Positions 16,789 through 26,125 of a DNA stretch of 64,000 bases are shown here, one piece after another (position 1 is the first letter of the stretch; each line of letters starts with the position of its first letter). This DNA is from Clostridia bacterium. Its GTDB lineage: Bacteria; Bacillota; Clostridia; Oscillospirales; Acutalibacteraceae. The position numbers and the translations under genes were made by a program. The notes under the pieces were generated by a model. That model ran no database searches, was not told where the DNA came from, and saw nothing but the letters and a program-made list of their open reading frames with translations. The stretch spans positions 1 through 64,000 of the forward strand of contig JAFQRY010000034.1 of assembly GCA_017409845.1 (NCBI GenBank), in the 5' to 3' direction.

Positions 16789-19700
16789 ATGAAGAAAATT
16801 TTCAAAAAGACACTTGCTTTGTTCATGGCATTGGTGCTTGTTGCCGGTGTTATGACCATTGGATTTGTCAACGGCGATCTTGGAGTCAAAGCGGAAGCGG
16901 TTGACCTCAATCAGGCAGGCATTTATGATATTCAGGATACTTCAACATCATGTACTGCTTGTGCTGCCGGTATGTTGCTCAGAAGAGCATCGCTTTACAG
17001 AGGTGATGCAAACTGGAAAACAATTACAGAAGGAAAACTTTTATCCAACGGTAACATTTGGTTGCAGGGGGTTGGACTTTATAACACCTTTAATTATTCA
17101 GATTCAGCAAATGGTATAGCTACACTTACTGTGAAATCACAGACAGTTAGTTCTGCTGATCAAGTAATTAATCTGTTGAATGCCCATCCTGAAGGTATTG
17201 TTATTTATACTACCGGTGGTCCCAAAGGTGCTCATGCGGTTCTGTTAGCCGATAAAGTAGGCGATGTATATTATTGTGGTGATCCGTATTACGGAGACAG
17301 AAGAAGTATAGATACCGCACTCTATGTAAGGCTGAATAATGCAACAAAAGTTTGGTATATATCTACCCCTCTTCATTCACACGATTACATCAGACAGGTG
17401 AAATACAACGCTACATGCACCACAACAGGTTTGTATGAATATGTTTGCAGCTGCGGTGACAGATACGACGGTGAAGTCATTGCCGCACTCGGACATAATG
17501 TCGATTATGTAAATGGCGTTGTTACCAAGGCTGCCACATGCACAAAAAACGGCGTGACGAGATATGATTGTATCCGTAACGGCTGTGATTATTTTGAAGA
17601 AAAACAACTTCCTGCTGCACTCGGTCACGAATATGATGCAGGCGTGGTAACCAAGAAGCCCACATGTACCGAAGACGGTATCAGAACATACACATGTATC
17701 AGAAAAGATACTTCATACACAGAGCCTGTTCCCAAGCTCGGTCATAACTATGTAGCAACTCCTGTTAAGTGGGAGCAGTGCCTTGAAGAGGGTCTTGATC
17801 ATTATCAGTGCACACGCTGCTCATCAAATTATGATGAAATCGTTCCTCCTCACGGACATGACAAGGATAATATCGTCTGGGTAATTACCGAAAATGCAAC
17901 CTGCACAACCGACGGTGCAAAGTCGGGTCATTGCGGTATCTGCGGAGCTGTAATTGCATCACAGACTTTCAGTGCAACCGGCCATGACAAGGGCGTGTGG
18001 AAGGTTGACCATGAGGCAACTCCCGAGCATGACGGTCAGATGAGCCGTTACTGCACAAAGTGCGGTGCTATCCTTGAAACAAAAGCATTCAAAATGCATA
18101 CTCATGCTCTTGGCTTCGAGGCAACTCTCCGCGAAGCAACCTGCACCGAAAACGGCCTTAAGGGTAAGTTCTGCAGCGAGTGCAATGCATGCTATGAAAC
18201 CTCAAGTATTACCGCAAAGGGTCATGGCGAAAATATCTGGGCAACCGTTTCAGTTGCAACCTGCACCGTTGCAGGCTCAAGAACATCCTACTGTGCTGAC
18301 TGCGGAACCGTAACGGGCACGGAAACTGTTGCGGCAACAGGTCACAGCGAGGGTGCATGGGTAACAATTACCGATGAAAACTGCACCGAAGAAGGTCAGA
18401 CCGTATGCTACTGCGAAAACTGCGGCATTATCATCGACCAGGCTGCGGTTTACGCAACAGGTCACACCGCAGGTGCATGGCTCACCGATATTGCAGCTAC
18501 CTGCACAACTGCAGGCAAGGAATATAAAGCTTGCACCGACTGCGGTATCGTTCTTGAAACAAGAGAAACTGCAGTACTCGGCCACGATAACGGCGTTTGG
18601 GTAGAAAAGACTGCTGCTGCTTGCGAAAAGGCAGGCTCGGAAGTGTGTGTCTGCACACGCTGCGGTGCCGAAACAGAAACAAGAGATATTCCTGCTCTCG
18701 GTCATACAGACGGAGTATGGACTGTTTCAACTCCCGCAACCTGCACAACCGATGGCGAAAAGATCTGCACCTGCACACGCTGCGGTGTTGTATATGATAC
18801 CGAAGTTATTACGGCAACAGGTCACGATACAGGTGCATGGGGTATTGATTACGAAGCAACCGATGACCATGACGGCAGCATGAGCCGTTTCTGCTCAAAG
18901 TGCGGCGAAATTATTGAAACAAAAACATTTACAAAGCACACACATGAATTTGGCTACGAAAGCATAACCCGTGAACCCACATGCGTGGAAAACGGTGAAA
19001 AAGCTCTCTTCTGTTCAGTCTGTAATGCAATGTATGCAACAGAGCAGATTGAAAAGAGCGGTCACGGCGAATCCGTTACCCTGATTTCAATTAAACCTAC
19101 CTGCACGGAAGCGGGAGAGGAAAAGCTTATCTGTAAGGATTGCGGTGAGCTTGTAGGTACAAATGTAATCCCTGCAAAGGGTCACGGCGAAACATACGGT
19201 GTTATTGCTTCCGAAGCAACTCCCGACCACAGCGGAATTGTTGAAAACCGCTGTGTTGACTGTGATGCGGTTCTTTCAACAGAAGAATATGAACTTCACG
19301 AGCACAAACTCGGTTATGAAACCGTAATGCTTCCCGCAACATGTGTTACAGACGGTGAAAAGGGCGTTGTTTGCTCAATCTGCAATGCTTGCTTTGCTAC
19401 TGAAGTTATCGAAAAGCACGGTCATGGTGAAACTGTTGCCGTTATTACCGAAAATGCAACTTGCACTCAGGCAGGAGAAAAATCAGTTTACTGCACTGAT
19501 TGCGGAATGCTTATCGACACAGAAGAAACAACTGCCCTCGGTCATGACGAAGGTGTATGGACTGTTTCGATAATCGCAGACTGCGATACTGAGGGCGAAA
19601 AGGTTCTTGTCTGTACACGCTGCGGCGAGAAGATTGATTCAGAGGTTATTCCCGCCGAAGGTCACGACGAAGGTGTATGGAAAGTAGACTTTGAGGCAAC

Positions 19701-21870
19701 TGACGACCACGAAGGTCAGAAGAGCCTTTACTGCACAAAGTGTGACGTTGTTCTCGAAACTGAAACCTTCTCAAAGCACACACATGAATTCGGCTATGAA
19801 AGCATCACCCGTGAGCCCACATGCGTGGAAAACGGTGAGAAAGCTCTTTTCTGCTCAATCTGCAATGCAATGTATGCAACAGAGCAGATTGAAAAGAGCG
19901 GTCACGGCGAAAGCGTAGCAGTTAAATCAATTATTCCCACCTGTACGGCTACAGGCGAAGAAAAGCTTTATTGCGTTGACTGTGGACTTCTTATAGGTGT
20001 TAACGAAATTCCCGCAAACGGCCACGGCGACACATATGAAAAGGTTGAAAGCAATCCCACTGCAGACCATGCAGGCATCAAGTCAACACGCTGTGCTGAC
20101 TGTGACAAGGTTCTTTCAACAGAAGAGTTTGAAGCTCACGCTCACGAATTCGGTTATGAAAGCGTTATCAGACCTGCAACCTGCATCGAAGAAGGCGAAA
20201 AGGGCATCTTCTGTGCAATCTGCGGTGCATGCTATGAAACCGAAGTAATCGAAAAAGATGGTCACGGCGATACCGTTACCGTAAAATCAATTCTCCCCAC
20301 CTGCACGGTTGCAGGCGAAGAAGAGAATTACTGTGTTGACTGCGGTACACTTCTCAGCACAAACGAAATCCCTGCAAACGGTCACGGAGACGGAATCTGG
20401 AAGGTTGACCATGAGGCAACCGTTGACCGTGAAGGTCAGATGACTCTTTACTGCAAGGTTTGCAATGAAGCTCTTGAGTCAAAGGCTTTCTCACTTCATA
20501 CACATAAAGCAGGCTACGAAAGCGTAACCCGTTCTGCAACCTGCGTTGCAGACGGTGAAAAGGGTATCTTTTGCGAAATCTGCGGCGCATGCTATGCAAC
20601 AGAGGTTATTGAAAAGAAGGGTCACGGCGATGTTGTTGCCGTAACAACAACTGCTCCCACCTGCACTGCAGACGGTGAATCAACAGATTACTGCCTTGAC
20701 TGCGGACTTGCTCTTTCAACAGCAGTTGTTGCTCCCATCGAGCATAACGAAGGCGTATGGACCGTTTCAAGCTATCCTACCTGCAAGGACGAGGGCGAAA
20801 TGATCTGCATTTGTGACGAATGCGGTGAAATGATTGACAGAGAAGCTATTGCAGCACTTGGCCATGATGAAGGCGTATGGACGGTAAGTATCAAAGCTAC
20901 ATGCACTGATGAAGGTGAAGAAATCCTTACCTGCACAGATTGCGGCGAAGTTATTGACAAGAGAGTAATTTCTGCTCTTGGCCACGATAACGGCGTATGG
21001 AGAATTGACTTTGAAGCAACTCCTGACCACAACGGTCAGATGACAAGATATTGTTCAATCTGCGATGCAGCACTTGAAAGCAAGGAATTCAATGTTCATG
21101 TTCATTCAGAAGGCTATAAGAAGGTGACAATCCAGCCCACATGCACCGAAAAGGGCGAGGGCGGCATATTCTGTGCTGTCTGCGGAGTTGTTTATCAGAC
21201 ATATGAAATTGATGCACTCGGTCACGATGACGGTGTATGGACTGTCAAGAATGAAGCAGGCTGTCTTACTGAGGGTGAAGAGGTACGCACCTGCACACGC
21301 TGCGGTGAAATGATTGAAAAGAAGATTATTGCTCCTCTTGACCACGCATATACCCTTTGGTATAAGAATAATGACAGCACACATACAAGACATTGTACAA
21401 GATGCCATGCTGTTGAAACCAACAACTGCAAGTATAGCGTAACTGTAACAGCACCCACCTGCACGGAGGGCGGCTATACAACACATGTATGCGATGTATG
21501 CACCTTCAGCTATGTTGATGCATATACAGATGCACTCGGTCACGACTGGGGCGAGTGGATTGACGATGAAGACGGTCTCACTCACACAAGAGAATGCCTC
21601 AGAGAGGGCTGCGATGCAACTGAAACTCACGAGCACACATGGGGCGAATGGGTTTACAATGAGGATGCAGGACTTTTCTGCAGAGGCACAAAGACAAGAG
21701 TATGTGAGGATTGCGGCAGAAGCGAAACAGAGGATGCTCATCACACCTCATGGATCTGTCAGATTTTCTGGCCCGTTATCGTTTTCATAGGTAACATTGT
21801 TCATAAGGTAATCTACATCTTCTCGCTCAACTGGCTCTTCCCCGAGCTTACAATTTATCCCACAATGTAA
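16789..21870 (+). CDS. Giant secreted C39-like protein with tandem CxxC repeats
   Basis: The 1693-residue protein starts with a signal peptide (MKKIFKKTLALFMALVLVAG, cleavage near AEA). Residues about 40-200 resemble a C39-type papain-fold peptidase: catalytic-Cys context TSTSCTACAAGMLLRR and His/Asp context GAHAVLLADKVGDVYYCGDPY. From about residue 205 come some 33 full repeats of about 40 residues plus partial ones, each of the form TCT-x2-G-x6-C-x2-C-G-x12-GH. About every third or fourth copy lacks the first Cys and begins EATPDH instead. A hydrophobic helix lies near the C-terminus. The repeats could bind zinc or form disulfides; I know no named function. It is a lone transcription unit between a promoter and a terminator. 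Confidence 0.85.
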   Translation: MKKIFKKTLALFMALVLVAGVMTIGFVNGDLGVKAEAVDLNQAGIYDIQDTSTSCTACAAGMLLRRASLYRGDANWKTITEGKLLSNGNIWLQGVGLYNTFNYSDSANGIATLTVKSQTVSSADQVINLLNAHPEGIVIYTTGGPKGAHAVLLADKVGDVYYCGDPYYGDRRSIDTALYVRLNNATKVWYISTPLHSHDYIRQVKYNATCTTTGLYEYVCSCGDRYDGEVIAALGHNVDYVNGVVTKAATCTKNGVTRYDCIRNGCDYFEEKQLPAALGHEYDAGVVTKKPTCTEDGIRTYTCIRKDTSYTEPVPKLGHNYVATPVKWEQCLEEGLDHYQCTRCSSNYDEIVPPHGHDKDNIVWVITENATCTTDGAKSGHCGICGAVIASQTFSATGHDKGVWKVDHEATPEHDGQMSRYCTKCGAILETKAFKMHTHALGFEATLREATCTENGLKGKFCSECNACYETSSITAKGHGENIWATVSVATCTVAGSRTSYCADCGTVTGTETVAATGHSEGAWVTITDENCTEEGQTVCYCENCGIIIDQAAVYATGHTAGAWLTDIAATCTTAGKEYKACTDCGIVLETRETAVLGHDNGVWVEKTAAACEKAGSEVCVCTRCGAETETRDIPALGHTDGVWTVSTPATCTTDGEKICTCTRCGVVYDTEVITATGHDTGAWGIDYEATDDHDGSMSRFCSKCGEIIETKTFTKHTHEFGYESITREPTCVENGEKALFCSVCNAMYATEQIEKSGHGESVTLISIKPTCTEAGEEKLICKDCGELVGTNVIPAKGHGETYGVIASEATPDHSGIVENRCVDCDAVLSTEEYELHEHKLGYETVMLPATCVTDGEKGVVCSICNACFATEVIEKHGHGETVAVITENATCTQAGEKSVYCTDCGMLIDTEETTALGHDEGVWTVSIIADCDTEGEKVLVCTRCGEKIDSEVIPAEGHDEGVWKVDFEATDDHEGQKSLYCTKCDVVLETETFSKHTHEFGYESITREPTCVENGEKALFCSICNAMYATEQIEKSGHGESVAVKSIIPTCTATGEEKLYCVDCGLLIGVNEIPANGHGDTYEKVESNPTADHAGIKSTRCADCDKVLSTEEFEAHAHEFGYESVIRPATCIEEGEKGIFCAICGACYETEVIEKDGHGDTVTVKSILPTCTVAGEEENYCVDCGTLLSTNEIPANGHGDGIWKVDHEATVDREGQMTLYCKVCNEALESKAFSLHTHKAGYESVTRSATCVADGEKGIFCEICGACYATEVIEKKGHGDVVAVTTTAPTCTADGESTDYCLDCGLALSTAVVAPIEHNEGVWTVSSYPTCKDEGEMICICDECGEMIDREAIAALGHDEGVWTVSIKATCTDEGEEILTCTDCGEVIDKRVISALGHDNGVWRIDFEATPDHNGQMTRYCSICDAALESKEFNVHVHSEGYKKVTIQPTCTEKGEGGIFCAVCGVVYQTYEIDALGHDDGVWTVKNEAGCLTEGEEVRTCTRCGEMIEKKIIAPLDHAYTLWYKNNDSTHTRHCTRCHAVETNNCKYSVTVTAPTCTEGGYTTHVCDVCTFSYVDAYTDALGHDWGEWIDDEDGLTHTRECLREGCDATETHEHTWGEWVYNEDAGLFCRGTKTRVCEDCGRSETEDAHHTSWICQIFWPVIVFIGNIVHKVIYIFSLNWLFPELTIYPTM
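17941..21420 (+). repeat. Phase-locked 120-base tandem repeat array
   Basis: The second Cys codon of the CxxC motif recurs every 120 bases without exception from 17941 to 21301 (29 successive positions, all TGC or TGT). The unit length of 40 codons is therefore invariant over about 3.4 kb, while the residues between the Cys and His positions vary freely. Confidence 0.9.
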
Positions 21871-21878
21871 AAATCAAA

Positions 21879-21916
21879 CAGGTCTGCCTCGGTGACGGGG
21901 CAGACCTGTTGCTGTT
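21879..21916 (+). terminator. Terminator-like hairpin after the giant gene
   Basis: CAGGTCTGCC pairs with GGCAGACCTG across a ten-base loop, nine bases past the stop. The following T-run is interrupted (TTGCTGTT). Confidence 0.65.
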
Positions 21917-21930
21917 ACGGAATATTTCGA

Positions 21931-21960
21931 AAAAAAGCACTTCCGAAGAAGTGCTTTTTT
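21931..21960 (-). terminator. Bidirectional terminator of the tRNA operon
   Basis: AAAAAAGCACTTC, a CGAA loop and GAAGTGCTTTTTT form a symmetric hairpin with T-runs on both strands. It ends the minus-strand tRNA operon and backs up termination of the giant gene. Confidence 0.85.
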
Positions 21961-21961
21961 C

Positions 21962-22036
21962 TGGCTGGGACGGCTGGATTCGAACCAGCGAATGACAGAG
22001 TCAAAGTCTGTTGTCTTACCGCTTGACGACGCCCCA
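21962..22036 (-). tRNA. tRNA-Gln (anticodon TTG)
   Basis: Read on the minus strand it is a 75-base cloverleaf with acceptor TGGGGCG/CGTCCCA, anticodon arm ACAGACTTTGACTCTGT (TTG), T-arm GCTGGTTCGAATCCAGC and an encoded CCA. It is the last of four tRNA genes in the operon. Confidence 0.95.
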
Positions 22037-22097
22037 ATATTTTATTTGTAATATTAAAATACGCAAAGCACACGGCTTTGCGTAAATTCAATCTAAA

Positions 22098-22175
22098 TGG
22101 GGTGGCTGATGAGATTCGAACTCACGACCTCCAGGGCCACAACCTGGCACTCTAACCAACTGAGCTACAGCCACC
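22098..22175 (-). tRNA. tRNA-His (anticodon GTG)
   Basis: The anticodon arm CCAGGTTGTGGCCCTGG gives GTG. An extra 5' G pairs with the discriminator C, the identity mark of tRNA-His, and the T-arm GTGAGTTCGAATCTCAT and an encoded CCA are present. Confidence 0.95.
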
Positions 22176-22203
22176 ATTTGAAAGCTGCGGAATGCCACAG
22201 CTT

Positions 22204-22280
<77 letters not shown>

Positions 22281-22284
22281 ATAT

Positions 22285-22358
22285 TGGAGCGGGTGATGGG
22301 AATCGAACCCACACAACCAGCTTGGAAGGCTGGGATTCTACCATTGAACTACACCCGC
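22285..22358 (-). tRNA. tRNA-Gly (anticodon TCC)
   Basis: Acceptor GCGGGTG/CACCCGC, anticodon arm CCAGCCTTCCAAGCTGG (TCC), T-arm TGTGGGTTCGATTCCCA and an encoded CCA are present. It is the first tRNA of the operon, four bases from tRNA-Arg. Confidence 0.95.
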
Positions 22359-22376
22359 ACATTCGGAACGGAAACT

Positions 22377-22405
22377 ATTTTATCATAAGACTTTTGAAAT
22401 GTCAA
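22377..22405 (-). promoter_or_regulatory. Sigma-A promoter of the tRNA operon
   Basis: On the minus strand TTGACA (22400-22405) and TAAAAT (22377-22382) are 17 bases apart, 18 bases before tRNA-Gly. Confidence 0.75.
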
Positions 22406-22450
22406 TAGTTATTTGGCTTTATTTCTAAATTATTTTATTATTAATAAGAG

Positions 22451-22501
22451 TATACTTTTATTAACAACAATTCCATATTAATTGCTGTTAATAAAAGTAT
22501 A
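22451..22501. repeat. AT-rich 22-bp inverted repeat before the trpB T-box
   Basis: Arms at 22451-22472 and 22480-22501 match at 21 of 22 positions around a seven-base loop. The right arm ends seven bases before the trpB promoter -35. It could be a protein-binding site or an insulator between the divergent tRNA and trp units. Confidence 0.8.
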
Positions 22502-22507
22502 TGACGC

Positions 22508-22536
22508 TTGACAATAAAAATAAAATGTGATATTAT
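22508..22536 (+). promoter_or_regulatory. Sigma-A promoter of the T-box/trpB unit
   Basis: TTGACA (22508-22513) and TATTAT (22531-22536) with a 17-base spacer start a leader of about 380 bases. Confidence 0.7.
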
Positions 22537-22559
22537 CATAAAAAATCAATATTTCAAAC

Positions 22560-22824
22560 CGTTGATGCGGAGATAACGGCAATCATGCCTTCACAGAGAG
22601 CCTGCGATGCTGAAAATCAGGCAAGAAACAAGTTGTCAAATGGACCGCGGAGGGTGCAGTCAAATGAGCTGTTGCTCAGAGTATCTGCAACGCGATGGCA
22701 TGCGTTAGTTGCCGGGAATATGTCAGTATTCCGCAAAGTGTGCGGTTTCAGGCCGCAAATCAGGGTGGCACCACGGATTATTATTCGTCCTTGACAGAAT
22801 TCGGATTCTGTCGGGGATTTTTTA
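22560..22824 (+). promoter_or_regulatory. T-box riboswitch, probably tRNA-Trp sensing
   Basis: The conserved T-box AGGGTGGCACCACGG is at 22762-22776. It is followed by a terminator hairpin (CCTTGACAGAAT with ATTCTGTCGGGG) and a T-run near 22815-22824. Stem I includes AGAGAG and GCTGAAA-type elements near 22597-22616. TGG at 22641-22643, followed by A, is the likely specifier and matches Trp and the downstream trpB; that assignment is inferred from position. Confidence 0.9.
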
Positions 22825-22925
22825 TTTTTCTGAAAGAAGGAATTACAGATGGTACTGTTAACCAAACGATGGCGAAGCGTAAAATAAAACCCGACCATCA
22901 ATTATATTTTACGGAGGAAATTACC

Positions 22926-24146
22926 ATGAAATTAAATAACGTTGATTTTGATACCTATTTTAACAATTATCCCGATAAAAACGGCTATTTCGGCAAGTAC
23001 GGCGGAGTTTATATTGACGATAAGCTCAAGGCTGCGATGGCTGAAATAACCGAAGCATATTACTCGATCTGCCAGTCAAGAAAGTTTATTGCGGAGCTTC
23101 GCAGAATCCGCAAGGAATTCCAGGGCAGACCCACTCCCGTTACCCATCTTGAAAGACTTTCGGATTCGCTCGGCGGTAAGGTTCAGCTTTACGCAAAGCG
23201 TGAGGACCTTAATCATTCGGGTGCACACAAGCTTAACCACTGCATGGGTGAAGCTCTTCTTGCAAAATACATGGGCAAAAAGAAGGTTATCGCAGAAACG
23301 GGTGCGGGTCAGCACGGTGTTGCACTTGCAACTGCGGCCGCATATTTCGGTCTTGAATGCGATATTTATATGGGCTCTGTTGATATCAAGAAGCAGGCTC
23401 CCAATGTTGCGAGAATGAAGATTCTCGGTGCAAACGTTGTTGAGGTTACCCACGGACTCAAAACTCTCAAAGAGGCGGTTGACGCCGCATTTGATGCATA
23501 CAGCAAGGAATATAAAGACAGTATTTACTGCATCGGCTCGGTTCTCGGTCCTCATCCTTTCCCGATGATGGTGCGTGATTTCCAGAGTGTTGTAGGCATT
23601 GAAGCAAGAGAGCAGTTCATTGAAATGACGGGTCATCTTCCTTCGTCAATCGTTGCATGTGTAGGCGGCGGTTCAAATGCTGCAGGACTTTTTGCAGGCT
23701 TCCTCAACGACCCCGTTGACATTTACGGCATTGAGCCTCTCGGCAAGGGCCCCAAGCTCGGCGACCACGCTGCAAGCCTCAAATACGGCACAGAGGGCAT
23801 CATGCACGGCTTCAACAGCATCATGCTCAAGGATGAAAACGGCGAGCCCGCACCCGTTTATTCGGTTGCAAGCGGACTTGACTATCCTTCATCGGGCCCT
23901 GAGCATGCTTTTCTTCAGGAAATCGGCAGAGTAAAGTATGATGTTATTGATGACGAAGAAACGATTGATGCATTCTACAAGCTTTCAAGGCTCGAGGGTA
24001 TTATTCCCGCAATCGAAAGCTCTCATGCGGTTGCATTCGGCATGAAGCTTGCAAAAGAGATGGACCACGGTTCAATCCTTATCAATCTCTCGGGCAGAGG
24101 CGACAAGGATATGGATTATATCATTGAAAACTACGGCATAAGATAA
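22926..24146 (+). CDS. trpB: Tryptophan synthase beta chain, orphan (no trpA)
   Basis: TrpB condenses indole with L-serine to form tryptophan using PLP. The 406-residue product has the family motifs [19 protein letters not shown], the PLP-Lys region [32 protein letters not shown], the phosphate-binding [15 protein letters not shown] and SGRGDKD near the end. The N-terminus is slightly longer than usual and the Asn of HKxN is retained. No trpA or other trp gene is adjacent, so it probably salvages free indole. The T-box upstream couples expression to uncharged tRNA-Trp. ACGGAGGAAATTACC precedes the ATG; the reading frame open upstream belongs to the T-box. Confidence 0.95.
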   Translation: MKLNNVDFDTYFNNYPDKNGYFGKYGGVYIDDKLKAAMAEITEAYYSICQSRKFIAELRRIRKEFQGRPTPVTHLERLSDSLGGKVQLYAKREDLNHSGAHKLNHCMGEALLAKYMGKKKVIAETGAGQHGVALATAAAYFGLECDIYMGSVDIKKQAPNVARMKILGANVVEVTHGLKTLKEAVDAAFDAYSKEYKDSIYCIGSVLGPHPFPMMVRDFQSVVGIEAREQFIEMTGHLPSSIVACVGGGSNAAGLFAGFLNDPVDIYGIEPLGKGPKLGDHAASLKYGTEGIMHGFNSIMLKDENGEPAPVYSVASGLDYPSSGPEHAFLQEIGRVKYDVIDDEETIDAFYKLSRLEGIIPAIESSHAVAFGMKLAKEMDHGSILINLSGRGDKDMDYIIENYGIR

Positions 24147-24156
24147 AATGAATGAG

Positions 24157-24185
24157 CGGCAGAGGTGAAAACCTCTGCCGTTTTC
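24157..24185 (+). terminator. Intrinsic terminator after trpB
   Basis: CGGCAGAGGT, a GAAA loop and ACCTCTGCCG are followed by TTTTC, 10 bases past the stop. Confidence 0.85.
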
Positions 24186-24294
24186 TGTTTGAAACCAAAT
24201 AATCTGATGTTACGGTATTTTCTTTTAAATTGTTGCAAAACATAAAAATATGATGTAAAATGATAGCAGTATTTTCACACAGGAGGAAACAGCT

Positions 24295-25977
24295 ATGGCG
24301 GCAAATGATATTATGCAGCTTATCGGCAGCCTTATATGGCTTCTTGCAGGTGTAGGCGTATTTATTGTCGGCATGAATTTCATGGGTGATGCACTTGAAA
24401 AAACCGCAGGCGGCGGAATGAAAAAGCTGCTTGAAAAGATAAGCAACAACCGTCTTTCCGGTGTCGGAATCGGTGCAGGTGTGACTGCGATTATCCAGAG
24501 CTCGTCCGCCACATCGGTTATGGTAATCGGTCTTGTTAATGCGGGAGTTATGACGCTCATGCAGGCAACCCCGATTATTATGGGTGCCAATATCGGTACA
24601 ACAATCACGGGTGTGATTGTTGCTCTGAAAAACGATTATTTCAACCTTGCAATGTATCTTCTTGCATTTGCCGGTGTTATGATGGGCTTCTCGAAAAAAG
24701 AGAAGACCAAGCTTGCAGGTACTCTTTGCTGCGGTCTCGGACTTATTTTTGTGGGACTTAATGTTATGAGCAGCGAGCAGGCATTCGGCAATCCGCTTGT
24801 TGAAAACATGTTTACCGAAGTGTTCAAAACGATTGACCATCCTTTGCTTCTGATTCTGGTCGGTATTATTTTCACAGGACTTATTCAGAGTTCATCCGCT
24901 TCAACGGGTGTTGTTATCACAATGGTCGGTACGGGTGTGCTTCCGCTCGGCCTTGCATTATTCATTATTCTCGGTGCGAACATCGGTACCTGTGTTACCG
25001 CTTTGCTTGCATCGGTTGGTGCAAATGCAAACTCAAAGAGAGTTGCTCTCATTCATTTTACATTCAATGTTGTGGGAACGGCGATATTTACTGCATTTAT
25101 CTGGATGTTCAAAGAGCCGATGGTTAATTTCCTTGTTTCTCTTTTCCCGAATAATGATCCCATGTCGCTCCAGATGAGAGTATCTGCTTTCCATGTTATA
25201 TTCAATGTAACAACAACGGTTTGTCTTCTTCCGTTCGTGAAGCTCCTTGTGAAATATTCCTGCAAGGTTATCAAGGATAAGAAGGAAGAAACAGAAAAAC
25301 TTACACTCAGATATGTTGACGACCGACTTCTTTCAACTCCGCCTGTTGCTCTTATGCAGGTCAAGAAGGAAATGGATTATATGCTCGGACTTGTTGAAGA
25401 AAACATCGGCTATGCCTTCACGGCGATGGATACGGGTTCAATGGAAAACAGCGAAAAAATCAGAAAGAACGAAGAGATTATCGACTTCACCAACAGTGCC
25501 CTGACAAAATTCCTTATCAGGCTTTCTGTGAATGTTGAGCAGAGTGATGAAAAAATCATAGGTTCGTATTTCCATGTTCTCAATGACCTTGAGCGTATAG
25601 GCGACCATGCAGAGAACTTCCATGAAATCGGCGAGGAAATGTCAAAAAAGAATATTTCGTTCTCCGAAAAGGCAAGAGGCGAAATTGCTTCCATGCGTGA
25701 AACCGTTCTGAAGATGTTTGATATTTCCAAGGATGCTTTTGAAAATCTTAATAAGCAGCAGCTTCCCGCACTTACCGCTCTTGAAGAGAGAGTTGATATC
25801 AGGAAGGATGAGCTTATTGCAAGTCATTTTGCAAGGCTTGCCGAGGGTAACTGCAACATTGATGTGAGCCCCTATTATTCATCTGCCGTGCTTGGTCTTG
25901 AGCGTGTTGCCGACCACCTTGTCAATGTCGGCTACAGTATCGTCAGCCCCACGGGTTCACAGAAAGAGCTTCACTGA
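24295..25977 (+). CDS. Na/Pi cotransporter family protein with PhoU-like domain
   Basis: This is a sodium-coupled phosphate carrier of the NptA/YjbB type. The 560-residue protein has two inverted repeats with the diagnostic QSSSATSVMVIGLVNAG and QSSSASTGVVITMVGTG, each followed by GANIGT (GANIGTTITGV and GANIGTCVTAL). About nine hydrophobic segments end near residue 330. A helical PhoU-like domain (about 345-555) with DLERIGDHAENF and LERVADHLVNVGYS follows. It stands alone between terminators. Phosphate uptake or export cannot be decided from sequence. Confidence 0.9.
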   Translation: MAANDIMQLIGSLIWLLAGVGVFIVGMNFMGDALEKTAGGGMKKLLEKISNNRLSGVGIGAGVTAIIQSSSATSVMVIGLVNAGVMTLMQATPIIMGANIGTTITGVIVALKNDYFNLAMYLLAFAGVMMGFSKKEKTKLAGTLCCGLGLIFVGLNVMSSEQAFGNPLVENMFTEVFKTIDHPLLLILVGIIFTGLIQSSSASTGVVITMVGTGVLPLGLALFIILGANIGTCVTALLASVGANANSKRVALIHFTFNVVGTAIFTAFIWMFKEPMVNFLVSLFPNNDPMSLQMRVSAFHVIFNVTTTVCLLPFVKLLVKYSCKVIKDKKEETEKLTLRYVDDRLLSTPPVALMQVKKEMDYMLGLVEENIGYAFTAMDTGSMENSEKIRKNEEIIDFTNSALTKFLIRLSVNVEQSDEKIIGSYFHVLNDLERIGDHAENFHEIGEEMSKKNISFSEKARGEIASMRETVLKMFDISKDAFENLNKQQLPALTALEERVDIRKDELIASHFARLAEGNCNIDVSPYYSSAVLGLERVADHLVNVGYSIVSPTGSQKELH

Positions 25978-25993
25978 TAATATGATGAATTTT

Positions 25994-26035
25994 ATCCTGC
26001 CGGATGCAGTGTTCCGTTCCGGCAGGATGTTTTTT
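25994..26035 (+). terminator. Intrinsic terminator after the Na/Pi gene
   Basis: ATCCTGCCGGA pairs with TCCGGCAGGAT and is followed by GTTTTTT. Confidence 0.85.
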
Positions 26036-26125
26036 GGTGAAAATCCGTAAAATTTACAATATGTTAACCGTTTTGACTGAAATATAATATAAAATAATAA
26101 TGAATAATTTTACGGAGGATTCGGA

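Noticed and set aside
24121..24840. 239-codon minus-strand open frame opposite the trpB end and the Na/Pi gene
   Set aside because: It crosses the trpB terminator and the Na/Pi promoter region and encodes a shadow protein without hydrophobic or domain pattern.
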